Assembly (NCBI GenBank): GCA_003222375.1
Contig: QHVX01000061.1
Coordinates: forward strand, 1 to 10,142
Source: Acidobacteriota bacterium
Lineage (GTDB): Bacteria > Acidobacteriota > Thermoanaerobaculia > Gp7-AA8
Direction of reading: 5' to 3'
Length of the DNA stretch: 10,142 nt
Shown: positions 1-5,080 of the stretch, piece by piece
How the letters are laid out: each line of letters begins with the position of its first letter
Numbering within the stretch: the first letter of the stretch is position 1
The notes under the pieces: generated by a model
The model's input: the letters and a program-made list of their open reading frames with translations, nothing else
Databases searched by the model: none
What the model was told of the DNA's origin: nothing
Program-made: the position numbers and the translations under genes

Positions 1-33
1 CACTGCGCGCTGATCTTGCAATGTTCAGTATGC

Positions 34-40
34 GAAAGGA
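34..40 (+). promoter_or_regulatory. Ribosome binding site for the basic protein gene
   Basis: GAAAGGA lies nine bases before the ATG at 50. It supports that start for the downstream frame. No convincing promoter is visible in the 33 bases before it; the promoter probably lies outside the window. Confidence 0.6.
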
Positions 41-49
41 TCAACTGCA

Positions 50-430
50 ATGGCACGACAGGGAAAGGTTTCCCGAGCATCTCGGGCCGGCAAGGCCATC
101 AAACGGACGGCGAAGAAGGCCACAGCACGGTTGCGTCCGGCAAAACGCGCTGCCGCAGCGGCTCCGGTCAAGAAAAAAGTGCGCGCCCAACCAAAGGCAA
201 CTGCCCGCCCGGCGGAGCGTTCCGCCGATATCCCCATCGAAGTCCTGAACCGCGCGTACACGCCCAAGCAAACGAGCCTGAAGACTTCGTTCCGCGCCAG
301 CGGCGAAGAACAGGAACGCGATCAGGAATTCGCCGGTGGATTCTCGGACGAGCGCTGGAAAGACGAGGACCGCTACACCAACAAGTCGGGCGATCCGCGC
401 ATCGGAACACATCATCGAAAGTACGAATGA
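50..430 (+). CDS. Lys/Arg/Ala-rich histone H1-like small protein
   Basis: A 126-residue protein in two clear parts. Residues 1 to about 57 are almost only Lys, Arg, Ala, Pro, Ser and Thr (for example KRTAKKATARLRPAKRA), the composition of histone H1-like tails that bind DNA or RNA electrostatically. Residues 58-126 are mixed and rich in acidic and aromatic residues, with a segment FSDERWKDEDRYTNKSGDP. No signal peptide or membrane segment is seen, so it should be cytoplasmic. The start is set by GAAAGGA nine bases upstream. The next gene starts 11 bases after the stop, so the two are probably cotranscribed. I do not recognise a named family. A nucleoid-associated or stress role is inferred from composition only; a ribosome-associated or phosphate-binding role is equally possible. 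Confidence 0.75.
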   Translation: MARQGKVSRASRAGKAIKRTAKKATARLRPAKRAAAAAPVKKKVRAQPKATARPAERSADIPIEVLNRAYTPKQTSLKTSFRASGEEQERDQEFAGGFSDERWKDEDRYTNKSGDPRIGTHHRKYE

Positions 431-436
431 AGGGAG
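430..436 (+). promoter_or_regulatory. Ribosome binding site that fixes the second start
   Basis: AAGGGAG ends five bases before the ATG at 442. The earlier in-frame ATG at 427 overlaps the previous stop codon and has no such site, so 442 is preferred. Confidence 0.55.
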
Positions 437-441
437 ATGTC

Positions 442-789
442 ATGGATACACCAATCAGAGGCGGTTTCGGAGAGACGAACGCGCGCGAGCCGAAGGGGGT
501 CGCCAGCAACGTCGGCGGTGTTTGCCCGACGTGCGGTCAATCGACCAATCGCGGCCTCGAGCAATTCCTCGGAAAGCTCGGCATCAGCGACGAGATGATC
601 GGCAATCTCAAGAATCAGATGCAGAACGTCGACGTCGAGGAGTACCTCAACACCGCGCGAGACTATCTGCGCAACGGCGGGGACAAGGCGAAGAGTTTCG
701 CGAAGGAGAATCCCGGAAAAGTGGCGGCCGGCGTGGCCGTCCTGGCGGTCGGCGTGGGCCTTCTGGTCAACGCCTTGAAGAAGGATTGA
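442..789 (+). CDS. Small CxxC protein with C-terminal membrane helix (ElaB/YqjD-like layout)
   Basis: A 115-residue protein. Residues 26-32 hold GVCPTCG, a CxxC pair (Cys28, Cys31) that could be redox-active or half of a zinc site. Residues 37-92 are predicted amphipathic helix (for example EQFLGKLGISDEMIGNLKNQM, split here by one turn). Residues 88-112 read KENPGKVAAGVAVLAVGVGL and continue into a Lys-Lys end: a short glycine-zipper transmembrane helix after a lysine-rich region. That layout recalls the ElaB/YqjD/DUF883 proteins, which tether ribosomes or stress complexes to the inner membrane by a C-terminal helix. The resemblance is one of layout, not demonstrated homology, and the CxxC is not usual for that group. 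It follows the basic protein by 11 bases, so a joint role such as membrane or stress association of nucleoid or ribosomes is a reasonable guess. Confidence 0.75.
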   Translation: MDTPIRGGFGETNAREPKGVASNVGGVCPTCGQSTNRGLEQFLGKLGISDEMIGNLKNQMQNVDVEEYLNTARDYLRNGGDKAKSFAKENPGKVAAGVAVLAVGVGLLVNALKKD

Positions 790-792
790 GCG

Positions 793-869
793 TCATCCTG
801 ACCCTGAGCGCAGCGAAGGGGAAGGATCTCATCAGCGGGATCCTTCGCCGTCTTCGCGGCTCAGGATGA
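793..869. repeat. Imperfect palindromic repeat between convergent genes, possible bidirectional terminator
   Basis: TCATCCTGA (793-801) pairs with TCAGGATGA (861-869), and further in GAAGGATC (821-828) pairs with GATCCTTC (839-846). The sides between carry related CTTCGC/GCGAAG words. The element separates the stop at 789 from the convergent epimerase-like gene and its right arm overlaps that gene's stop codon (861-863). A half copy of the same sequence sits after the pyrophosphatase stop at 4657-4682, so this is a dispersed repeat family and not just a local hairpin. It lacks a T-tract, so termination would be by a strong hairpin only. Confidence 0.7.
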
Positions 870-1700
870 GGGCCGCAGTGCGTCGCGCCATTCGCGCCAC
901 TGCTCGTCGATCGAAGTCGTAAATGTGCGACGCGGCGTCCATCCGAGTTTGCGCCGCGTCGCTTCGCTCGAAACATTCTGATCAAGCGTGAGCGCCTGAC
1001 CGAACGGACCCTCGGCCGCGACGTGCTCGATTTTTCCCGATGGCGCGACGAGGTGCGCGCATTCGTTGAGCGTCACGCCGGAATCGTCGACGCCGTGAAA
1101 GATTCCGGTCGCGCGCTGCTCGACGATCCGCACGTAACAGTCGGCGAGATCGTGAAGATTGACCATCGCCCAATGATTGTTGCCATCTCCGGCGATTTGC
1201 AGCGGCTTGCGCTGATCAGCGGCCGCGAACCAGCCCGCCAGGAGGCTCTGTTTGCCGCCGTACACGCACCCGGGACGAATCACGGCCGCCGGTCCGCTTC
1301 CGAAGGCCGCTTGCTCATGGGCTGGGCGCCAGGCGACGAGTGGAATCGGATTCAGCTTCGAAGACTCGCTCGAGCTTCCCGGGCCGAGCACCCATACCCC
1401 GGAGGTGAAAACAAAAAACCCTGCGTGCGAAAGAACGTCGACCGCGATCTTGTCTTCGGCGACGATGTCGCGCGAGCGAGGGAACGCCGCGTGCACAAAC
1501 GCGTCGTGACCTTTGAGCGTATCGGCGAGGTCGGGAAGCGATTTGAGCTCCCCGGCGACGATGACTGCTCCCGCTTCGCGGAGATTGCTGGCCTCCGATT
1601 CAGGCCGCACCAGTGCGGTGATCTCATGACCGCGATCGCGAAGTGCGGCCGCGACAGCCGATCCGACATAGCCCGTCGCGCCGGTGAGGAACACTCGCAT
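861..1700 (-). CDS. NAD(P)-binding epimerase/dehydratase-like protein (atypical SDR)
   Basis: A 279-residue Rossmann-fold protein. The N-terminus MRVFLTGATGYVGSAV carries the GxxGxxG dinucleotide motif (Gly7, Gly10, Gly13), as in extended and atypical short-chain dehydrogenases. Ser100 in FTSGVWVLG matches the catalytic serine strand, but the usual YxxxK is absent. The corresponding place reads AWRPAHEQ (residues 123-130), with Arg125 and Glu129 where Tyr and Lys would be. Later motifs, RPGCVYG (142-148) and NHWAMVNLHDLADCYV (175-190), fit the substrate-side region of NAD-dependent epimerase/dehydratases. Substrate is unknown; nucleotide-sugar or small carbonyl compounds are typical of the family. 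It is cytoplasmic. Its ATG lies only 23 bases from the divergent deacetylase start, with TATAAT nine bases ahead (1715 to 1710, minus strand) and no Shine-Dalgarno, suggesting a near-leaderless mRNA. Confidence 0.85.
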   Translation of the reverse strand: MRVFLTGATGYVGSAVAAALRDRGHEITALVRPESEASNLREAGAVIVAGELKSLPDLADTLKGHDAFVHAAFPRSRDIVAEDKIAVDVLSHAGFFVFTSGVWVLGPGSSSESSKLNPIPLVAWRPAHEQAAFGSGPAAVIRPGCVYGGKQSLLAGWFAAADQRKPLQIAGDGNNHWAMVNLHDLADCYVRIVEQRATGIFHGVDDSGVTLNECAHLVAPSGKIEHVAAEGPFGQALTLDQNVSSEATRRKLGWTPRRTFTTSIDEQWREWRDALRPSS

Positions 1701-1709
1701 GCGGCGCGG

Positions 1710-1717
1710 ATTATAGT
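1710..1717. promoter_or_regulatory. Divergent promoter with overlapping -10 boxes
   Basis: On the minus strand TATAAT (1715-1710) lies nine bases before the epimerase ATG (1700). On the plus strand TATAGT (1712-1717) lies six bases before the deacetylase ATG (1724), which puts the expected start of transcription on or next to the A of ATG. The two boxes overlap in an almost symmetric GATTATAGTC. No good -35 box is seen on either side. Confidence 0.5.
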
Positions 1718-1723
1718 CAGAGG

Positions 1724-2668
1724 ATGCTGGCCGCCGTCGCGTTGACCGTCGCGCTGACCTTCGATGATCTTCCCGGACAAGGGTTGCCGCGGACAGAAGG
1801 CTGCAATGCGCTGCGATGGAACCAGAGGTTGTTGTCGGTTCTGAAACGCAATCATGTGCCAGCGCTGGGTCTCGTGAACACCGGAAAACAGTGCGATCTC
1901 GAACCGGTCCTCAACGCCTGGCTCGACGCCGGCCAGGACCTCGGCAATCACACGTACTCGCATCGCGACCTCAACTCCACACCGGTCGCGGAGTACGAGG
2001 ACGACATCGTCCGCGGCGAGTCGCCGCTGCGTGAGATTCTCGCGGCGCATGGAAAGGCTCTTCGATATTTCCGCTATCCGATGCTGCACACCGGAACGTC
2101 ACGCGAGACACGCGACACGATCGCGAGCTTCCTACGCCAGCGGCATTACGTCGACGCCGTCGTGACGCTCGACAATCATGATTTCGTCTTCGCGAACGCG
2201 TACGCGCGTGCGCTCGATCGCAAAGATGCAACGCTGGCACGCCGCATCGCTGACGCGTACATTCCGTACATGGAATCGACGCTGACATTTCTGGAAAAGC
2301 GGACGCGCGAGGTCGTCGGCCGTCCGATCGCGCACATTCTTCTGCTGCACATGAACGCGTTGAATGCCGATACGCTCGACGCGCTGCTCAAGATGTTCGA
2401 GCGGCGCGGCTATCGCTTCATCACCGTCGACGAGGCCCTGCGCGATCCGGCCTACGCGCTTCTCGACGGCTACGTTGGCGCTAACGGCTTATCGTGGATT
2501 CACCGCTGGGGTGTCGCGAAGGGAATGCCGATCGTGCTCGAGCCCGACGAGCCGGCGTGGATCACGCGAGCGGCTACTTCTTCTTTTCCATCGCGCGGCG
2601 GAACGCCAACGCCATCGCGCTCTCGCCCTCGGCCACCGCTTCCCCGCGCTCTTCGGCGAATTTCGTGA
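1724..2668 (+). CDS. Polysaccharide deacetylase (NodB homology, carbohydrate esterase 4)
   Basis: A 314-residue protein with the CE4 motifs in order: TFDD at 12-15 (catalytic base Asp14, metal ligand Asp15), HTYSH at 76-80 (metal ligands His76 and His80), RYP at 117-119, and LLLHMN at 206-211 with the motif-5 His209. The family removes N- or O-acetyl groups from chitin-like, peptidoglycan or exopolysaccharide chains using a divalent metal. The first beta strand begins at residue 5, so there is no room for a signal peptide. In-frame sequence upstream stays open only to a stop at 1685-1687 with no usable start codon, so the short N-terminus is real or the gene is trimmed. The conserved body ends near residue 283 (EPDEPAWITRA). 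The last 31 residues, Arg/Pro/Ser-rich, are read antisense from the end of the S1-domain gene. Function call is firm; substrate and export are not. Confidence 0.85.
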   Translation: MLAAVALTVALTFDDLPGQGLPRTEGCNALRWNQRLLSVLKRNHVPALGLVNTGKQCDLEPVLNAWLDAGQDLGNHTYSHRDLNSTPVAEYEDDIVRGESPLREILAAHGKALRYFRYPMLHTGTSRETRDTIASFLRQRHYVDAVVTLDNHDFVFANAYARALDRKDATLARRIADAYIPYMESTLTFLEKRTREVVGRPIAHILLLHMNALNADTLDALLKMFERRGYRFITVDEALRDPAYALLDGYVGANGLSWIHRWGVAKGMPIVLEPDEPAWITRAATSSFPSRGGTPTPSRSRPRPPLPRALRRIS

Positions 2669-3992
2669 ATTCGTCGCGCTCGAGTGCCGCTTTGGCGGCA
2701 TCGTGGCTGAGCGACATCCGCTTACGCTGCGGGTCGACGCTCATGATGCGCACGAGCAGTTTCTCGCCGGATTGAAACGCCTTCGATGGATCCGCACCGG
2801 GCGGCACGCTGATCTCGGAGTTGGGAATCAGACCGGTGAGTCCAGGCTCGAGCTGCACGAAGATGCCGGGCGCGCCGCCATGATCGACAGTCGCTTCGAC
2901 GACCTTCCCGATCGGATAGCGCTGAGTGACGTTCTCCCATGGATCGCTGACCGCGACTTCGCGCAGCGACAGCGAGAGACGCTTCTTCGAAGGATCGACT
3001 TCGCGCACCCAGCCGGTGACCTTGGTGCCGATCGCGATCGAAGGGTCGCCCTGTTTGATGCCGAACGGAAGCTGCGAGTAATGCACGAGTCCATCGACGC
3101 CAGGTTCCAGCTCGACGAAGAGGCCGAAGTCTGTCGAGCGCACGATCGTTCCGGAGAATTGCGCGCCGACCGGAAAGCGATCGCCGACGTCGGCCCACGG
3201 ATCGGGCTCCTGATCTTTCATCGAGAGCGAGATTCGCTTGCCATCGTTCTCGACTTTGATCACCTTCACACGCACCTGCTGTCCGACCGATACGAATTCT
3301 TTGGGATCGGTGACGCGGCGGCGACTCATCTCCGAAACGTGCAGCAAGCCATCGATGCCGCCCAGGTCGATGAAAGCGCCGAAGGGGGTGAGAGTCTTCA
3401 CGGTTCCGGTCAGCTCGGCGCCAGGCACGATCGCTTTTCGCGTCTCTTCGGCTCGCGCAGCGTTCTGCTCTTTCAGCAGCGCGGCGCGCGACACGACGAT
3501 GCGGCGGCCGTCATCCGAAAGCTCAGTGACGCGGAATTCGAACGACTGACTGATGAACGCATCCGGGTTTTCGATTTTGCCGAGCGCGATCTGCGACAGA
3601 GGGCAGAACGCGCGCAGTCCGCTGACGTTGATGTCGAATCCGCCTTTGTTGCGGGCCGCCACTTTTCCTTCGACCGGCAGGCGCGCCTCGTACATCTGGC
3701 GGAGTTGATCGAGAGTCGCCTTGCCGCGCGCGAGCTTCCGCGAGATGCGGATGTCGGGCGCGGTGCGGATGACAGTGCCCTCGATTGTGTCGCCCACCTC
3801 GAGTCCTTCCAGCTCGGCGGTCGCCATGACGGCTTCCGATGGTCCGCCATACGAGACGAACGCGTCGTCGCCGGAGATGGAAACAATTTGCCCGCGCAGC
3901 AGCTCGCCCTGCGCGGGAGTTTTGAAGTTGAGGCTCGCTTCGAACGCCTCCGCAAAGCTATTCGCTTCGGTGGCTTCTCTCGACTGCGTCAT
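2574..3992 (-). CDS. S1 RNA-binding domain protein, five repeats (ribosomal protein S1-like)
   Basis: A 472-residue protein with five OB-fold S1 repeats at about 28-86, 105-171, 189-259, 275-344 and 360-430. Repeats 3 and 4 are canonical (GTVKTLTPFGAFIDL with GLLHVSEMS, and GTIVRSTDFGLFVEL with GLVHYSQL). Repeats 1 and 2 are diverged, as in the ribosome-anchoring end of bacterial S1. Repeats 3-4 and 4-5 are joined by matching linkers DPWADVGDRFPVG and DPWENVTQRYPIG. The C-terminus is a charged helix ending EKKK. Bacterial S1 binds single-stranded mRNA on the 30S subunit and helps initiation, especially on structured or weak-site leaders. E. coli S1 has six repeats; five-repeat forms and S1-like paralogues are common, so rpsA identity is likely but not proven. 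A 126-base region separates it from divergent ppa. Its 3' end overlaps the deacetylase gene by 95 bases. Confidence 0.85.
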   Translation of the reverse strand: MTQSREATEANSFAEAFEASLNFKTPAQGELLRGQIVSISGDDAFVSYGGPSEAVMATAELEGLEVGDTIEGTVIRTAPDIRISRKLARGKATLDQLRQMYEARLPVEGKVAARNKGGFDINVSGLRAFCPLSQIALGKIENPDAFISQSFEFRVTELSDDGRRIVVSRAALLKEQNAARAEETRKAIVPGAELTGTVKTLTPFGAFIDLGGIDGLLHVSEMSRRRVTDPKEFVSVGQQVRVKVIKVENDGKRISLSMKDQEPDPWADVGDRFPVGAQFSGTIVRSTDFGLFVELEPGVDGLVHYSQLPFGIKQGDPSIAIGTKVTGWVREVDPSKKRLSLSLREVAVSDPWENVTQRYPIGKVVEATVDHGGAPGIFVQLEPGLTGLIPNSEISVPPGADPSKAFQSGEKLLVRIMSVDPQRKRMSLSHDAAKAALERDEFTKFAEERGEAVAEGESAMALAFRRAMEKKK

Positions 3993-4037
3993 GGAAAACG
4001 GTGTGCCTTTCGTGATTTGGCGAAATCAGGGGTGCGT

Positions 4038-4043
4038 ATCTTA
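4038..4043 (-). promoter_or_regulatory. Possible -10 box for the S1-domain gene
   Basis: On the minus strand the hexamer is TAAGAT, placing a start of transcription near 4031 and a leader of about 38 bases before the ATG at 3992. The -35 region is weak. A GAAAGG at about 20 bases before the ATG is too far away to act as a normal ribosome binding site. Confidence 0.3.
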
Positions 4044-4104
4044 ACCGATCTCGCGCAATAAGGGTGCACGGGCGGAACGCGGGCGGCTCGAAGTTTCTTC
4101 CTCC

Positions 4105-4110
4105 TATAAA
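4105..4110 (+). promoter_or_regulatory. -10 box for ppa, near-leaderless
   Basis: TATAAA ends eight bases before the ATG at 4119, so transcription would begin one to three bases before the start codon. The bases before the ATG are pyrimidine-rich and contain no Shine-Dalgarno sequence, which fits. No clear -35 box is seen. Confidence 0.45.
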
Positions 4111-4118
4111 CTCTCTCG

Positions 4119-4658
4119 ATGCACCCCTGGCACGACGTGAGCGTCGGCGATCGCGCGCCTGAGGTCGTCCCGGTGATCGTCGAGGTGCCGAAGGGCTCCA
4201 AGACCAAATACGAGCTCGACAAAAAAAGCGGATTGATCCGCGTCGACCGCGTGCTGTTCAGCTCAGTTCACTATCCGGCCAACTACGGTTTCATCCCTCA
4301 GACGTATTGCGACGATCACGATCCTCTCGACGTGCTCGTCCTTGGCCAGGAAGTGATCGTGCCGCTGGCGATCATGATGGCGAAGCCGATCGGCGTAATG
4401 AAAATGCGCGATCAGGGGGAAGAGGACGACAAAGTGATCGCGGTGCACGCCGACGATCCGGAATACATGGTCTACGAATCGATTCGCGACCTTCCGCCGC
4501 ATCGCATGGAAGAGGTCCGAAGATTTTTTCTGGATTACAAAGTTCTGGAAAAGAAAACTGTGACCATCGAAGACTTTCTCGATCGCGATGAAGCGCTGGA
4601 AGTGATTCGCCGCGCGCTCGAACTGTACAAGCGCGAGCGCACGCGACTGCGCGTTTGA
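4119..4658 (+). CDS. ppa: Inorganic pyrophosphatase, family I
   Basis: A 179-residue soluble pyrophosphatase that hydrolyses diphosphate to two phosphates and so pulls biosynthetic reactions forward in the cytoplasm. Length matches bacterial family I enzymes (about 175). Active-site residues are all visible: Glu22 in VEVPKGS, Lys30, Arg44, Tyr56 in NYGFIP, the metal-binding signature DHDPLDVLVL with Asp66, Asp68 and Asp71, Asp98, Asp103, Lys105, and Tyr140-Lys141 near the C-terminus. The signature has His at its second position where the common pattern is Gly, Asn, Ser or Asp; the aspartates are intact. It is a single-gene unit, divergent from the S1-domain gene, with TATAAA just before the ATG. 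A repeat-derived GATCCTTCGC element and a 6-bp hairpin follow the stop. Identification is secure. Confidence 0.95.
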   Translation: MHPWHDVSVGDRAPEVVPVIVEVPKGSKTKYELDKKSGLIRVDRVLFSSVHYPANYGFIPQTYCDDHDPLDVLVLGQEVIVPLAIMMAKPIGVMKMRDQGEEDDKVIAVHADDPEYMVYESIRDLPPHRMEEVRRFFLDYKVLEKKTVTIEDFLDRDEALEVIRRALELYKRERTRLRV

Positions 4659-4682
4659 GATCCTTCGCTTCGCTCAGGACGA
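4657..4682. repeat. Half copy of the GATCCTTCGC...CTCAGGA dispersed repeat
   Basis: GAGATCCTTCGCTTCGCTCA followed by GGACGA starts inside the ppa stop codon. It matches the words of the palindrome at 793-869 (GATCCTTCGC and CTCAGGATGA). Both copies touch stop codons, as expected of REP-like elements tolerated at gene ends. Confidence 0.6.
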
Positions 4683-4694
4683 CGCGCGGCGTCG
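4680..4694 (+). terminator. Short GC hairpin after ppa, weak terminator candidate
   Basis: CGACGC (4680-4685) and GCGTCG (4689-4694) form a 6-bp stem with a 3-base loop, followed by AAATTT and not a true T-tract. It may assist termination or stabilise the 3' end; evidence is modest. Confidence 0.3.
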
Positions 4695-4697
4695 AAA

Positions 4698-4779
4698 TTT
4701 CCGCAGATCAAAAAAGATTTTCCGCAGTTTCCACAGCCGCGAGAGATTTTTTTCCTCAATTCAAAATTCTTTTTCCACA
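4698..4779. repeat. Array of five TTTCCNCA octamers
   Basis: TTTCCGCA at 4698 and 4719, TTTCCACA at 4728 and 4772, and TTTCCTCA at 4751, all in the same orientation, within an AT-rich block that contrasts with the rest of the window. Steps between copies are 21, 9, 23 and 21 bases, close to multiples of the helical turn, so sites or bends would lie on one face. The last copy reads TTTTCCACA, one base from the E. coli DnaA box TTATCCACA. The array lies directly upstream of the RNA promoter at 4804, so a regulatory role for that promoter is the simplest reading. Confidence 0.45.
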
Positions 4780-4803
4780 CGCAAAAAAAACTGCGATCGC
4801 CTC

Positions 4804-4832
4804 TTGCATTCGCGAAATCGTGGACCTACATT
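4804..4832 (+). promoter_or_regulatory. Sigma70-like promoter for the tandem-module RNA
   Basis: TTGCAT (4804-4809) and TACATT (4827-4832) are separated by 17 bases. Transcription would start about seven bases on, near 4839, which is the first base of the first stem of the RNA described below. An A8 tract (4783-4790) resembles an UP element, and GCGATCGC (4793-4800), an 8-bp palindrome, abuts the -35 box. The hexamers match consensus only in part (3/6 and 4/6). Confidence 0.5.
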
Positions 4833-4838
4833 GCACAT

Positions 4839-5070
4839 CACTTTCAGGTCGGACGCTCCATGGCAGATGTTAACGACTTGAAGGTGAGCTTCGGAACGCG
4901 ATGGGTTGCGAAGCAGACACGGCGCGGATGCTCCTTTGCAGATGTCAACGCGTCGTAAGGCATCGAGAAGCAAAGGTTCTCGAGGCAATGTCGGTTCGAA
5001 TGCCCTTTGGTGGATGTTAACGGACCGAGGACGGGCTCGCGAGACCAAAGATCGCGGGCCTTTTTGTTTT
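4839..5070 (+). ncRNA. Candidate novel structured RNA: three tandem kissing-hairpin modules ending in a terminator
   Basis: About 232 nt with three copies of one fold. Module A: P1 4839-4850/4875-4886 (core 4843-4850/4875-4882), P2 hairpin 4888-4914. Module B: P1 4919-4925/4950-4956, P2 4960-4986. Module C: P1 4991-4997/5022-5028, P2 5034-5060. Every P1 closes, by a C-G pair, on a loop of exactly 24 nt with the pattern GRAYGCY, then seven variable bases, then RGAUGUYAAC. The seven variable bases (CCAUGGC, CCUUUGC, CUUUGGU at loop positions 8-14) pair with the P2 loop of the same module (GCGAUGG, GCAAAGG, ACCAAAG) at 6/7, 7/7 and 7/7. P1 and P2 stems also differ in sequence but keep pairing. 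A 17-bp-spaced promoter precedes it and a T-tract follows. The strand is set by promoter and terminator. I do not recognise a known family. It is either a stand-alone sRNA or a leader of the phosphatase gene. Confidence 0.8.
5034..5070 (+). terminator. Rho-independent terminator formed by the third module's P2 hairpin
   Basis: GGCTCGCGA (5034-5042) pairs with TCGCGGGCC (5052-5060) over nine positions with one T-G wobble, around the loop GACCAAAGA, and is followed directly by TTTTTGTTTT. It ends 16 bases before the GTG of the phosphatase gene. The loop bases 5044-5050 also pair with 5005-5011, so the terminator hairpin belongs to the module fold. Confidence 0.8.
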
Positions 5071-5074
5071 CGGG

Positions 5075-5080
5075 CAGAAT
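5075..5080 (+). promoter_or_regulatory. Weak -10 box for the histidine phosphatase gene
   Basis: CAGAAT ends six bases before the GTG at 5087, the same spacing as the other leaderless-type starts here. It matches TATAAT at four of six positions, and its -35 region falls inside the terminator stem. If real, the gene has its own promoter and does not depend on readthrough of the upstream RNA. Confidence 0.3.

Noticed and set aside
16..441. Extension of the CxxC membrane protein frame back to position 16
   Set aside because: It overlaps the whole basic protein gene, has low-complexity shadow composition, and a ribosome binding site marks the start at 442.
2364..4061. Long open frame of 565 codons on the plus strand across the S1-domain gene
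   Set aside because: It is antisense to a gene with five clear S1 repeats, has no domain or start signal of its own, and has the Arg/His/Asp-rich composition of a GC-rich shadow frame.
4698..4800. Replication origin, from AT-rich DNA with a DnaA-box-like 9-mer
   Set aside because: Only one site is within one base of the consensus box, no dnaA, dnaN, parA or gidA-type gene is near, and a promoter-linked role explains the array better.
4761..5048. Minus-strand open frames across 4761-5416 that show a 24-25 residue repeat (LTSAKEH and similar)
   Set aside because: The repeat shows in more than one frame because the DNA itself is repeated, the frame has no start signal, and promoter, terminator and covarying helices all support a plus-strand RNA.
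4843..5060. CRISPR-like array, from three spaced similar blocks
   Set aside because: The blocks are imperfect, only about 24 bases are similar, and the intervening sequence forms conserved hairpins and is not unrelated spacer sequence; no cas genes are near.
4839..5070. tmRNA, 6S RNA, RNase P RNA or a known riboswitch
   Set aside because: No tag reading frame, tRNA-like ends, open 6S bubble, RNase P core motifs or known aptamer consensus could be recognised; the triple identical layout fits none of them.
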